From Vibrio hannami (GTDB lineage Bacteria > Pseudomonadota > Gammaproteobacteria > Enterobacterales > Vibrionaceae), in contig NZ_JARQZP010000001.1 in assembly GCF_029589055.1 (NCBI RefSeq), forward strand, positions 62,001 through 126,000: DNA of 64,000 nt. Direction: 5' to 3'. Numbering within the stretch: position 1 is the first letter of the stretch; every line of letters begins with the position of its first letter. Below, piece by piece: positions 37,848-46,932 of the stretch. The position numbers and the translations under genes were made by a program. The notes beneath the pieces were generated by a model. That model made no database searches. It saw only the letters and a program-made list of their open reading frames with translations, and was not told the origin of the DNA.

Positions 37848-39110
37848 ATGTCTGACGACAATAAACAAGACGATTTTCGTCAACAAGCCCTTCATTATCA
37901 TGCGTATCCAACCGCTGGCAAAATCTCCGTTGAACTAACAAAACCAGCAGACTCAGCGGAAGATCTGGCACTGGCATACAGCCCGGGTGTTGCTGAGCCA
38001 GTACGTGAAATCGCTCAGAATGTCGATAATGTTTATAAGTACACTGGTAAAGGTAACATGGTTGCAGTTATCTCTAACGGTACGGCGATTCTTGGTCTGG
38101 GTAACCTTGGCCCAATGGCTTCTAAGCCAGTAATGGAAGGTAAAGCACTGCTGTTTAAGCGCTTTGCTGGTCTGGATTCTATCGATATCGAAGTTAAGCA
38201 CCGCACTATCGATGAGTTCGTTGATACGGTTGCTAATATTGCTGACACTTTCGGTGGTATCAACCTTGAAGATATTAAAGCGCCAGACTGCTTTGAGATT
38301 GAACAGCGCCTGATTGAACGTTGCGACGTGCCTGTATTCCATGATGACCAGCACGGTACAGCAATTGTGACGGCGGCAGGTATGTTGAATGCTATCGAGC
38401 TACAGGATAAAGAGCTGTCTGAGTCGACTATTGTTTGTCTTGGTGCAGGTGCAGCAGCCGTAGCATGCATGGAGCTTCTGATTAAGTGTGGCGCGCAGCG
38501 TGAAAAGATCTACATGCTTGACCGTAAAGGTGTGATTCATACTCGTCGTGAAGATCTAACCGAACACAAGAAGCACTTTGCTAACAACACAGACAAGAGA
38601 ACGCTGGAAGATGTTATTACTGGTGCCGATCTATTCCTTGGTGTGTCTGGCCCGGATCTTCTGCCTCAGGAAGCGCTTAAACTAATGGCGGATAAGCCAG
38701 TAGTATTCGCATGTTCTAACCCTGATCCTGAAATTAAGCCAGAGCTGGCGCATCAGGTTCGTGATGATCTGATTATGGGTACAGGTCGCTCTGACTATCC
38801 AAACCAGGTGAACAATGTTATCTGTTTCCCGTTCATTTTCCGTGGTGCGCTTGACGTTCGTGCAAGTGAAATCAATATCGAAATGAAACTAGCGGCAGTA
38901 GAGGCGATTCGTCAGCTAGCTAAAGAGCCAGTGCCAGAAGAAGTGAAGAAGGCGGCTGGTGTGACTGAGCTTGAGTTTGGTAATGAGTACATCATTCCTA
39001 AGCCAATGGATCCACGCTTACTTCCACGTGTAGCTAAAGCCGTTGCTCAGGCAGCAGTTGATTCTGGCGTAGCGCGTATAGAAATGCCTAAAGGGTACAT
39101 GGAGAACTGA
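37848..39110 (+). CDS. Malic enzyme (NAD(P)-dependent), short form
   Basis: A 420-aa decarboxylating malate dehydrogenase. The N-terminal domain has YSPGVAEPVREI and the catalytic Lys region GKALLFKRFAGLDSIDIE; the metal site is EDIKAPDCFEIE and VFHDDQHGTA. The NAD(P)-binding fold has LGAGAAAVACMELL. It converts malate to pyruvate and CO2. It lacks the C-terminal phosphotransacetylase-like domain of E. coli MaeB, so this is the compact form. It is followed by the second modular repeat element. Confidence 0.94.
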   Translation: MSDDNKQDDFRQQALHYHAYPTAGKISVELTKPADSAEDLALAYSPGVAEPVREIAQNVDNVYKYTGKGNMVAVISNGTAILGLGNLGPMASKPVMEGKALLFKRFAGLDSIDIEVKHRTIDEFVDTVANIADTFGGINLEDIKAPDCFEIEQRLIERCDVPVFHDDQHGTAIVTAAGMLNAIELQDKELSESTIVCLGAGAAAVACMELLIKCGAQREKIYMLDRKGVIHTRREDLTEHKKHFANNTDKRTLEDVITGADLFLGVSGPDLLPQEALKLMADKPVVFACSNPDPEIKPELAHQVRDDLIMGTGRSDYPNQVNNVICFPFIFRGALDVRASEINIEMKLAAVEAIRQLAKEPVPEEVKKAAGVTELEFGNEYIIPKPMDPRLLPRVAKAVAQAAVDSGVARIEMPKGYMEN

Positions 39111-39126
39111 TAGGTTAAAGGTTGTG

Positions 39127-39310
39127 GGACGGACTTCGTCCTACTGGTCACAGGTAAGTTAAAAGCGCAAAAGGTTGAATCCTTGCGCTTTTAGTTTATT
39201 TTTCCGTAACCCGTAACCCGTAACCCGTAACCCGTAACCCGTAACCCGTAACCCGTAACCCGTAACCCGTAACCCGTAACCCGTAACCCGTAACCCGTAA
39301 CCCGTAACCT
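39127..39310. repeat. Modular intergenic repeat, copy 2 (hairpin + terminator + 15 GTAACCC units)
   Basis: A GGAC...GTCC hairpin at about 39127-39142 (shared GGACGGACTTCGTCCTAC), a terminator at 39161-39192 and then an array at 39206-39310: 14 perfect GTAACCC units and a last GTAACCT. The array reaches the envC stop codon (39309-39311). In the envC sense the unit is GGGTTAC, which has four-nt loops between G3 runs and is G-quadruplex-capable. Confidence 0.9.
39161..39192 (+). terminator. Terminator of the malic enzyme gene
   Basis: AAAAGCGCAA...CCTTGCGCTTTT hairpin with a T run. The A-rich left side makes it possibly bidirectional, so it may also end the envC transcript after the heptamer array. 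Confidence 0.8.
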
Positions 39311-40463
39311 ACCTCAACCATCTTTTCGGATTTTGAGTCTTACTATTCCGACGGATCTCAAAATAGAGTGAAGCCTGTGGCTGACCGCCTGTGTCACCAG
39401 CAAGCGCAATAGTCTCACCAGCTTTTACTTTATCGCCTTCAAGCTTCATTAGTGTCTGATTAAAGCCATAAAGCGTCATATCGCCTTTGCCATGGTCTAG
39501 AAGCACCACAAGACCATAACCGCGCAGGTAATCGGCAAATACCACAGTACCCGAATATACAGCTTTAACTGGTTGTTCGTAGTTAGCGTCAATCACCATG
39601 CCTTTCCAGTTAACCTGACCACTTTGGCGAGTACCGTAGTTATGCAGAACACGGCCTTTCAATGGCCATGGTAGTTTGCCTTTCTGTTTGGCCAGACCGT
39701 CCATTGGCACGGTATTACGTTTTGCTGCTTTTGCTATCTCTGACTTCAGACGGGTTTCATTGCGCTGCAACTCTGCCAGATAGTGTTTATTGCTGGAGAT
39801 ATTGCGCTGGATCTTTCCAACGGTACTTTTACGTTTCTTTTGTGAGCCAGTAAGTTCAGTTTGCTTCTTCTTTTGCTGAGCTAGCAGAGCCTCTATTTGA
39901 TGTTGTTCATTTAGTAGCTGCTGGTTTTTGGCGTCTAACTGCTTACTAGTATTATCCAGCTCCTCTATCGCTTTCGCTCTGGCTTTAGCCAGGTGCTGAA
40001 AATAATGAGCGATTCGGGCTTCTTCTTCGCTGTTTGAAGAATTCAGCAGTGCTTTAGCATCATTATCCCGTTTTGTTACATAGTAGGTTTTGATAAGCGC
40101 TTTAAGTGTTTCTGTCTGGGCTGCTTTCTGAGATTCTAAATCCGCTTTTTGCTTATTGAAGATAGAGAGGTTTTTGTTAGCTGTTTTTAACTTGGCCTCT
40201 GTTTTTCTGATTTCTTGTCCCAGAGATGATATAGAAAGCTCGTGCTGCTTCAGAGATTTTTGCAGGTTGTTCAGCTCTTTTTGCTGAGAAGTTAGAGAGT
40301 TTTTTTGACGAGATATTTCGTTCTTAACCCCTGTTAACTCTTCCTGGCTGGCCATTGAATATACAGAAAGCATCAGTGAAGATAACGCAGCTAAACAGGT
40401 CACAGATAGAATGCGAAGCCCTGACAGGGATGGTTGTGATTGTTTTGATGTATAAAGCTTCAT
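39309..40463 (-). CDS. envC: Murein hydrolase activator EnvC
   Basis: Started at the ATG at 40463 the protein has 384 aa: MKLYTSKQSQPSLSGLRILS, then a hydrophobic signal peptide ending about YSMA. The long coiled coil (about 40-230) is rich in Lys/Gln/Leu and the C-terminal LytM domain (about 260-384) has GRVLHNYGTRQ and YFEIRRNSK but lacks the catalytic zinc ligands, as in EnvC. EnvC activates AmiA/AmiB amidases at the septum. The longer frame to 40568 overlaps the gpmI terminator and is rejected. The stop codon touches the heptamer repeat. Confidence 0.88.
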   Translation of the reverse strand: MKLYTSKQSQPSLSGLRILSVTCLAALSSLMLSVYSMASQEELTGVKNEISRQKNSLTSQQKELNNLQKSLKQHELSISSLGQEIRKTEAKLKTANKNLSIFNKQKADLESQKAAQTETLKALIKTYYVTKRDNDAKALLNSSNSEEEARIAHYFQHLAKARAKAIEELDNTSKQLDAKNQQLLNEQHQIEALLAQQKKKQTELTGSQKKRKSTVGKIQRNISSNKHYLAELQRNETRLKSEIAKAAKRNTVPMDGLAKQKGKLPWPLKGRVLHNYGTRQSGQVNWKGMVIDANYEQPVKAVYSGTVVFADYLRGYGLVVLLDHGKGDMTLYGFNQTLMKLEGDKVKAGETIALAGDTGGQPQASLYFEIRRNSKTQNPKRWLR

Positions 40464-40524
40464 CCGTTGAATATCTCTGATGCCTGTAGCGGTATGAAGA
40501 GCCAGTATACTCAAATTCAGAAAT

Positions 40525-40557
40525 AAAAAAACGCCAGCGCTAGAAAACGCTGACGTC
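40525..40557 (-). terminator. Rho-independent terminator of gpmI
   Basis: ACGCCAGCG/CGCTGACGT, 9-bp stem with one G-T pair and 8-nt loop, T7 on the minus strand, 34 bp past the gpmI stop. Confidence 0.9.
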
Positions 40558-40590
40558 TGCTTATTCAAATAAATTTTCTATATCAAAAAC

Positions 40591-42123
40591 TTATTTAAGT
40601 AGAGATGAACCTGTCATTTCAGCAGGAACTTCCATATCTGTTAGCTGAAGCATAGTTGGAGCCAGGTCAGATAGCTTACCGCCTTCTACAAACTCAACTT
40701 CTTTGTTACCAACATAAATTAGTGGAACAGGTAGGTTTGTGTGTGCAGTGTGAGTACCGCCAGTTGCAGGGTCTACCATCATTTCTGCGTTACCGTGGTC
40801 CGCAGTAAGAAGAAGTTGACCATCAACGTCTTTGATTGCATCAACAACTTTACCAACACACTCATCTACAGCTTCGATAGCTTTAACAGCAGCTTCGTAT
40901 ACGCCAGTGTGACCAACCATGTCCGGGTTAGGGTAGTTACAGATGATAGCGTCGTACTTACCAGATTTAACAGCAGCAACCATCTTCTCTGTAAGTTCTT
41001 CAGAGCTCATTTCTGGTTGTAGGTCGTAAGTTGCAACTTTTGGAGAAGCAATCAGGCTACGCTCTTCGCCGTCGAACTCAGTCTCAACACCACCGTTGAA
41101 GAAGAAAGTAACGTGTGCGTATTTTTCAGTTTCAGAGATACGAAGCTGAGTTTTACCTTGCTTAGATAGCCACTCACCGTATGTGTTCTCAAGAGAAGCT
41201 GGTGGGAACGCGATAGCTAGTGGGATATCCGCTGCGTATTGAGTCAACATTACAAACTCAACTGCTGGGAACTTAGCACGCTCGAAGCCTTCGAATGCAG
41301 GAACAAAAGTACGTGTGATCTGACGAGCACGGTCCGCACGGTAGTTCATGAAGATAACTGCATCGCCATCTTCGATAGCAGCAGATTCCTGCTCTGCAGT
41401 TTTGATTGCTGTAGGCTTAACAAACTCATCGTTTTCATCGCGAGAGTATGCAGCTTCAAGTGCTTCAACAGCAGAATCGAAAGTGAAGTCTGCTTTTTCT
41501 TCTGTTAGAAGTTCGTAAGCTTTCTGAACGCGATCCCAGTTGTTATCACGGTCCATTGCGTAGTAACGACCTACAAGAGAAGCAACACGGCCTTTACCTA
41601 GTTCAGCGAATAGTTCGTCAAAACGCTTTAGTGAACCTTCAGCGCTACGTGGTGGAGTATCACGTCCGTCAAGGAAGCAGTGTAGGTAGATTTTTTCAGC
41701 GCCACGTGCAGCAGCCATTTTAACTGCAGCGTAGATGTGGTCTTCGTGGCTGTGTACGCCACCTGGAGACATAAGGCCCATCAGGTGAACAGCTTTACCT
41801 GCGCTTACAGCTTTATCAATTGCTTCAACAAATGCTGGAGTGTTTTCGAACTCACCGTCAGCGATTGATTTAGTGATGCGAGTAAGATCCTGGTATACAA
41901 CACGACCAGCACCAATGTTAGTATGACCAACTTCAGAGTTACCCATCTGACCGTCAGGCAGGCCAACATCCATGCCAGAACCAGAAATCAGAGTGTTTGG
42001 TTGGTTAGCAAACAGGCCGTCCAGTACAGGAGTATTTGCGTTTGCAACTGCGTTGTTTGCGTTATCTTCACGGTATCCCCAACCGTCAAGAATCACTAGA
42101 GCCATAGGCTTCTTAGCTGACAT
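40591..42123 (-). CDS. gpmI: 2,3-bisphosphoglycerate-independent phosphoglycerate mutase
   Basis: A 510-aa two-domain enzyme of the alkaline phosphatase superfamily. The start [20 protein letters not shown] carries the first metal Asp, and [14 protein letters not shown] has the phosphorylated Ser. Other metal motifs are [16 protein letters not shown] and GTHTAHT. It interconverts 3- and 2-phosphoglycerate and needs Mn2+. It is divergent from the rhodanese gene with a 380-bp region between. Confidence 0.96.
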   Translation of the reverse strand: MSAKKPMALVILDGWGYREDNANNAVANANTPVLDGLFANQPNTLISGSGMDVGLPDGQMGNSEVGHTNIGAGRVVYQDLTRITKSIADGEFENTPAFVEAIDKAVSAGKAVHLMGLMSPGGVHSHEDHIYAAVKMAAARGAEKIYLHCFLDGRDTPPRSAEGSLKRFDELFAELGKGRVASLVGRYYAMDRDNNWDRVQKAYELLTEEKADFTFDSAVEALEAAYSRDENDEFVKPTAIKTAEQESAAIEDGDAVIFMNYRADRARQITRTFVPAFEGFERAKFPAVEFVMLTQYAADIPLAIAFPPASLENTYGEWLSKQGKTQLRISETEKYAHVTFFFNGGVETEFDGEERSLIASPKVATYDLQPEMSSEELTEKMVAAVKSGKYDAIICNYPNPDMVGHTGVYEAAVKAIEAVDECVGKVVDAIKDVDGQLLLTADHGNAEMMVDPATGGTHTAHTNLPVPLIYVGNKEVEFVEGGKLSDLAPTMLQLTDMEVPAEMTGSSLLK

Positions 42124-42503
42124 AGTTTTGACCTCGTCGAATCATATTGAAACTTCAAAAATAAAATTAGCGTAACTTTACTACACTTTTAGGGTAAAAC
42201 TGTAGGGTAAGATCAAATAATAATCGCTCTAAGTTGTTACTCCCTTACATTTCTCCTCTGAGATAGTGCATTAAGTGTAGCCCTATTTCTACGTTATAGA
42301 AGCATTGTTGCGAATTGTTCTCAATAAATAAAGCCAATTTTAGCGATTGTATTGATAGGTATTGTTAACTTTCAAAGATCATTTCCTCATTTATCGTCAA
42401 GAAACGCTTTCCCCACTCGCTTCGATTGACCTTCCTCGCTATACTCACTGCTTAAATTTAGACAGGCCGCCCACTTATGGGCTTATTAGTAAGAGTGCAG
42501 GAC
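42124..42503. other. Divergent promoter region between gpmI and the rhodanese gene
   Basis: This 380-bp region has no convincing reading frame. It is AT-rich on the gpmI side and must hold both promoters. A weak Fur-like 7-1-7 pattern (TTGAGAACAATTCGCAA, minus strand) lies at 42308-42324. Confidence 0.5.
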
Positions 42504-42938
42504 ATGCAAGAATATATCGATTTTGTGCAAAACAATATGCTTCTCTCAGTACTGTGGATTGGTATTGTTGTCGCTTTAATCATGAATATCTTTAAAACAT
42601 CAACCGCTGGATACAAGACAATTATGCCAGCTCAGCTAACTCACCTAATCAATAAAGAAGAAGGTGTAGTGGTTGATATTCGTACCAGAGATGAGTTCAA
42701 ACAGGGCCATATTGCGGGTGCACTTCACGTTTTACCAGCTGACATTAAAAAGGGAGCCTTTGGTGCCCTTGAAAAACATAAAGCTAACCCAATCATTGTG
42801 GTATGTAAGACAGGTACTACGGCTCAAGAGAGCGCAAATCTACTTGCAAAAGCAGAATTTGAGAACGTCAATGTTCTGAAAAACGGTCTGATCTCATGGG
42901 ATGAGGCGAAGATGCCACTTGTTCGTGGCAAGAAGTAA
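42504..42938 (+). CDS. Membrane-anchored rhodanese-like protein (YibN-like)
   Basis: A 144-aa protein starting MQEYIDFVQNNMLLSVLWIG, with one membrane helix (about 13-29) and a single rhodanese domain (about 40-140) whose active loop is VVCKTGTTAQ with the catalytic Cys. It probably moves sulfane sulfur or acts in redox control at the membrane. The ATG at 42504 is preferred over the one at 42477 by homology with YibN. It lies 55 bp upstream of secB in the conserved order rhodanese-secB-gpsA-cysE. Confidence 0.88.
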   Translation: MQEYIDFVQNNMLLSVLWIGIVVALIMNIFKTSTAGYKTIMPAQLTHLINKEEGVVVDIRTRDEFKQGHIAGALHVLPADIKKGAFGALEKHKANPIIVVCKTGTTAQESANLLAKAEFENVNVLKNGLISWDEAKMPLVRGKK

Positions 42939-42993
42939 GACTGACGAATCAACAGTTTCAAAATAAAGATTAAGATTTTTAAGGAAAACCAAA

Positions 42994-43470
42994 ATGGCTG
43001 AAGCAGCACCTCAAGATAACCAACAGAACTTCACTATCCAGCGTATCTACCTAAAAGACGTTTCATTTGAAGCGCCAAACTCACCTGACATGTTCCAGAA
43101 AGAGTGGAACCCAGATGTGAAACTTGATCTTGATACTCAGAGCCGCGAACTAGGCCAGAACGTATACGAAGTGGTTCTTCGCCTGACTGTTACAGTTAAG
43201 AACGAAGAAGAAACTGCATTCCTATGTGAAGTTCAGCAAGCTGGTATCTTCACTGCTGAGCAAATGGAAGCTGGTCAACTTGCACACTGCCTGGGTGCAT
43301 TCTGCCCGAACATTCTGTTCCCATACGCACGTGAAACTATTTCAAGCCTTGTTGTTAAGGGTACATTCCCTCAACTAAACCTGGCTCCGGTTAACTTTGA
43401 CGCTCTATTCATGAACTACCTGCAGAACCAGGCTGGTCAAGAGCAAGAAGCACCACAAGCTGACGCTTAA
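42994..43470 (+). CDS. secB: Protein-export chaperone SecB
   Basis: A 158-aa acidic protein with the SecB core: [16 protein letters not shown] near the start, [18 protein letters not shown] and the C-terminal [13 protein letters not shown]. It keeps secreted precursors unfolded and hands them to SecA. AAGGAAAACC precedes the ATG. The gene is in line with the rhodanese gene and followed by a hairpin. Confidence 0.97.
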   Translation: MAEAAPQDNQQNFTIQRIYLKDVSFEAPNSPDMFQKEWNPDVKLDLDTQSRELGQNVYEVVLRLTVTVKNEEETAFLCEVQQAGIFTAEQMEAGQLAHCLGAFCPNILFPYARETISSLVVKGTFPQLNLAPVNFDALFMNYLQNQAGQEQEAPQADA

Positions 43471-43505
43471 TAGTATTAATCTGAGCATCTAGCTCAGACT
43501 ACAAT

Positions 43506-43550
43506 AAATGCACAAAGCATCTAAAATCATTGATGCGATGTGCATTTTTT
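43506..43550 (+). terminator. Rho-independent terminator of secB
   Basis: AAATGCACA/TGTGCATTT outer stem with an inner GCATC/GATGC pairing, then T6. The next gene gpsA starts 24 bp later. Confidence 0.85.
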
Positions 43551-43573
43551 ATTTCTCTTAATCAGGAAGCAAT

Positions 43574-44608
43574 ATGACAAGTTCGATAGGTAAAGACGTT
43601 TACGGCAAAGAGATTGAAATGACAGTAATTGGTGCCGGTTCTTACGGTACATCATTAGCCATTTCTCTGGCTCGTAATGGTTCCAACGTGGTTATCTGGG
43701 GTCATGAAAAAGATCATATGGAAAGGCTGGAAGCTGCTCGTTGCAATGAAGAGTTTCTGCCTGGCGTAGATTTTCCGGACACCTTAATTGTAGAGACTGA
43801 TTTAGAGAAAGCAGTAAAAGCTTGTAAGGATATTCTTGTGGTTGTGCCGAGCCACGTGTTTGGTATCGTCCTTAATAGTCTGAAACCACACTTGAGAGAT
43901 GACTCAAGAATTTGTTGGGCAACGAAAGGTTTGGAGCCGGAAACCGGTCGACTGTTACAAGAAGTGGCTTACGACACTATTGGTGACAGCTACCCACTTG
44001 CGGTTCTTTCTGGGCCAACATTCGCTAAAGAGCTGGCAATGGGGATGCCAACTGCTATCTCTGTAGCCTCTCCAAACGATGAATTTGTGCAGGATCTGCA
44101 GGAAAAAATTCACTGCAGCAAAACGTTCCGTGTGTACGCCAATAACGATTTTATCGGTATGCAGCTCGGTGGTGCGGTGAAGAACGTTATCGCGATTGGC
44201 GCGGGGATGTCTGACGGTATCGGCTTTGGTGCCAATGCCCGTACTGCATTGATTACTCGTGGCTTGGCAGAAATGACCCGCCTGGGTGTTGCGCTTGGTG
44301 CACAACAGGAGACCTTTATGGGAATGGCGGGTCTGGGCGATTTAGTTCTAACCTGTACCGATAATCAGTCTCGTAACCGCCGCTTTGGCCTTGCTTTGGG
44401 GCAGGGTAAAGATGTACAACTTGCACAGGATGAGATTGGTCAGGTGGTAGAAGGGTATCGAAACACTAAAGAGGTATGGCTACTGGCAAACCGCATGGGG
44501 GTTGAAATGCCAATTGTTGACCAAATTTATCAGGTATTGTATCAAGACAAAAACGCACGACTGGCAGCACAAGATCTGCTGGCTCGCGATAAAAAAGCGG
44601 AAGCATAA
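43574..44608 (+). CDS. gpsA: NAD(P)-dependent glycerol-3-phosphate dehydrogenase
   Basis: A 344-aa enzyme. The Rossmann motif is [12 protein letters not shown], the catalytic Lys is in [12 protein letters not shown], and [17 protein letters not shown] is the substrate-binding region. It makes glycerol 3-phosphate for phospholipids from dihydroxyacetone phosphate. AGGAAG lies upstream of the ATG at 43574. It is followed 20 bp later by cysE, so the two are probably one transcript. Confidence 0.96.
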   Translation: MTSSIGKDVYGKEIEMTVIGAGSYGTSLAISLARNGSNVVIWGHEKDHMERLEAARCNEEFLPGVDFPDTLIVETDLEKAVKACKDILVVVPSHVFGIVLNSLKPHLRDDSRICWATKGLEPETGRLLQEVAYDTIGDSYPLAVLSGPTFAKELAMGMPTAISVASPNDEFVQDLQEKIHCSKTFRVYANNDFIGMQLGGAVKNVIAIGAGMSDGIGFGANARTALITRGLAEMTRLGVALGAQQETFMGMAGLGDLVLTCTDNQSRNRRFGLALGQGKDVQLAQDEIGQVVEGYRNTKEVWLLANRMGVEMPIVDQIYQVLYQDKNARLAAQDLLARDKKAEA

Positions 44609-44628
44609 AAAGACAAAAGGTTACGACA

Positions 44629-45450
44629 ATGAGCGAATGCACACCTTGCACGGTATGGCAAAGGATAGTCAAAGAAGCGAAGGAACAAGCTGAGCAAGAA
44701 CCCATGCTTGCCAGTTTCTACCACGCCACTATTATAAAACACGATAGTTTAGGCGCAGCACTCAGCTATATTCTTGCCAATAAGCTAAAAACATCTTCAA
44801 TGCCAGCAATGGCGGTGAGAGAAGTAGTAGAAGAAGCTTTTGAAAAAGATCCTTCTATTACCAACTCTGCAGCGTGTGATATTTGTGCAACGGTAAGTCG
44901 TGACCCGGCTGTCCAACTTTACTCTATACCTCTGCTTTATCTGAAGGGTTTCCATGCCCTTCAGGGATACCGAGTTGCTAACTACCTTTGGAAACAAGGG
45001 CGTGTTGCATTGGCGACCTACTTACAGAATCAGATATCCGTAGCGTGCCAGGTGGATGTTCACCCGGCAGCAAGAATTGGCAAAGGCATCATGCTTGACC
45101 ACGCAACGGGTATTGTTATCGGTGAAACAGCCGTTGTTGAAAATGACGTATCGATTCTTCAGAACGTAACTCTGGGTGGTACAGGTAAAGAGTGCGGCGA
45201 TCGACATCCGAAGATTCGCGAGGGCGTAATGATTGGCGCGGGCTCTAAGATTCTGGGTAACATTGAAGTTGGTGTCGGCGCTAAGATTGGTTCCGGTTCT
45301 GTGGTTCTTCAGCCTGTTCCTGAACATACAACAGTTGCAGGTGTTCCTGCTAAAATTGTTGGCAGACCAACATCAGCTAAGCCTTCGGAAGATATGGATC
45401 AGGCGTTTAACGGTAAGACTGAAAAGCTTATTGATGGTGGTGGTATCTAG
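44629..45450 (+). CDS. cysE: Serine O-acetyltransferase
   Basis: A 273-aa protein. The N-terminal helical domain is residues 1-140 and the C-terminal left-handed beta helix contains hexapeptides such as IGKGIMLDHATGIVIGETA, with His and Asp of the active site, and GAKIGSGSVVLQPVPEHTTV. It makes O-acetylserine, the first step of cysteine synthesis, and joins CysK in a complex by its C-terminal Ile (here GGGI). It converges with the MATE gene, ending 22 bp before it. Confidence 0.96.
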   Translation: MSECTPCTVWQRIVKEAKEQAEQEPMLASFYHATIIKHDSLGAALSYILANKLKTSSMPAMAVREVVEEAFEKDPSITNSAACDICATVSRDPAVQLYSIPLLYLKGFHALQGYRVANYLWKQGRVALATYLQNQISVACQVDVHPAARIGKGIMLDHATGIVIGETAVVENDVSILQNVTLGGTGKECGDRHPKIREGVMIGAGSKILGNIEVGVGAKIGSGSVVLQPVPEHTTVAGVPAKIVGRPTSAKPSEDMDQAFNGKTEKLIDGGGI

Positions 45451-45471
45451 ATCTTGTTGATAGCTGAATAA

Positions 45472-46830
45472 CTATTTTGGTTCCGGAGTCGCGAACTCCG
45501 GAACAGCTTCCTTTCTCAGCTTTAAAGCGTGCAAGTATCCCAGAATACCGCCAAGAATGTTCCCCGCAGCAATACCAATAAATAGCCCCTGAATATCGTT
45601 CATCATGCTTCCAAGCCAGGCAAACGGTATGGTGAATACAAACAGGCGAAGTAAGCTCCAGTAAAATGCATTTAGCGGTTTGTGCATGGCGTTGAGGCAA
45701 CTGATTAGCAGCATGATAACTCCCTGAAAACCGTAGCTTACCGGAACAATCACCAGATATAACCAAATCAGATCATTTACTGCCTGCTCTTTACCAAAAA
45801 GAGCGGCTAACGGGATGCTGAGCGGGACCATCATAATAAAGATCAGCATCTGGAATAAGATCGAAAAACGCATACTCAGGAAGAGTGCCTGAAAGCTGCG
45901 TTTTGGGTTATCAGCACCAAGGTTTTGCGCCATAAATGGAGTCAAAATCGAAGCCAACGACATTACAACCAGTATCAGTAATGACTCTATTCTTTGAGCT
46001 GCTCCATACGCTGCAACAGCTTCTGTGCCATGGGTGGCCAAAAGCTTCATAAGAATAGCTCCGGATAGCGGAGTCATTGCGCTGGAAAGGCCCGCAGGAG
46101 TGCCAATTTTAAGTACTTTCCCCCAATCTGGAATTATGGTCTTCATATTTGGCAAAGAGAGAAGTTTTTCTCGTTTTGCCAGTAAGTTTAGCGACCAGCA
46201 TAATGCAGCCAGCCAGCTTACCGCACTGGCCATTGCAGCTCCTTTAATTCCTAACTCAGGAAATGGCCCGTAGCCAAAGATGAGCAGCGGATCGAGTATC
46301 CCGTTAATCACCCCAGCGAACATCATTATTTTTGCCGGGGTCTTTGTATCACCTGTTGCTCGTATTGCGGCATTGCCTGCCATTGGAATAACTAGCAATG
46401 GAATAGTGAGATACCAGATCACCATGTAGTCACTGATCAGTGGGATTAACTCTGGTTCTGCACCTAGAGCTAGAAATAGAGGTTCGATGGAGGTCAGCCC
46501 CAGTAACGAGGCTAGGATAACGAGTAATACAGCCAGAAGAAGCCCATGAGTAGCTAGTGCTGCTGCGTGTTTTACCTCTTGCTGGCCAAGTAATCTACCT
46601 ATGCTGGTGGATAGCCCAACACCAATCCCCATAGTGATACAGTTGACTCCGAAGGTTACCGGAAAAGTAAAACTAATTGCCGCCAGTGCTTCTGTACCAA
46701 GTAATGAAATAAAGAAGGTATCAACAACGTTAAAGAGCAAAATAGCCACCATGCCGAAGACCATAGGTATGGTCATCTGGCGTAACACCTGGGGAATAGG
46801 ATTGGAAAGAAGGCCGTGCTTATCTTGCAT
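45472..46830 (-). CDS. MATE family multidrug/cation antiporter
   Basis: A 452-aa inner-membrane protein with 12 hydrophobic helices in two related halves, beginning with ILRQM-like QVLRQMTIPMVFGMVAILLF. The pattern fits MATE (NorM/DinF-like) transporters that expel drugs or cations by Na+ or H+ exchange. The last codons carry a perfect 10-bp inverted repeat. It is a single gene, convergent with cysE. The substrate is unknown. Confidence 0.9.
   Translation of the reverse strand: MQDKHGLLSNPIPQVLRQMTIPMVFGMVAILLFNVVDTFFISLLGTEALAAISFTFPVTFGVNCITMGIGVGLSTSIGRLLGQQEVKHAAALATHGLLLAVLLVILASLLGLTSIEPLFLALGAEPELIPLISDYMVIWYLTIPLLVIPMAGNAAIRATGDTKTPAKIMMFAGVINGILDPLLIFGYGPFPELGIKGAAMASAVSWLAALCWSLNLLAKREKLLSLPNMKTIIPDWGKVLKIGTPAGLSSAMTPLSGAILMKLLATHGTEAVAAYGAAQRIESLLILVVMSLASILTPFMAQNLGADNPKRSFQALFLSMRFSILFQMLIFIMMVPLSIPLAALFGKEQAVNDLIWLYLVIVPVSYGFQGVIMLLISCLNAMHKPLNAFYWSLLRLFVFTIPFAWLGSMMNDIQGLFIGIAAGNILGGILGYLHALKLRKEAVPEFATPEPK
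45480..45504. repeat. Perfect 10-bp inverted repeat in the last codons of the MATE gene
   Basis: GTTCCGGAGT and ACTCCGGAAC around the loop CGCGA. It lies between the convergent cysE and MATE genes and may serve as a transcript end, although no clear T-tract follows. Confidence 0.6.
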
Positions 46831-46892
46831 TCATGTACGTTATTTTAAGGACAAGGGTTCAAGGATAACGCTTTTTGGGTCGGACGAGTAGA

Positions 46893-46923
46893 TAAAAAAA
46901 TCCCCCTTCAGAGTGAAGGGGGA
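46893..46923 (-). terminator. Rho-independent terminator of the Prx5-Grx gene
   Basis: TCCCCCTTCA/TGAAGGGGGA, 10-bp perfect stem with a GAG loop, T7 on the minus strand, 10 bp past the stop. Confidence 0.93.
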
Positions 46924-46932
46924 GGGATGCTG

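Noticed and set aside
39206-39310. CRISPR array
   Set aside because: The heptamers are directly contiguous with no spacers and there are no cas genes.
40464-40568. N-terminal extension of EnvC
   Set aside because: It overlaps the gpmI terminator and would bury the signal peptide.
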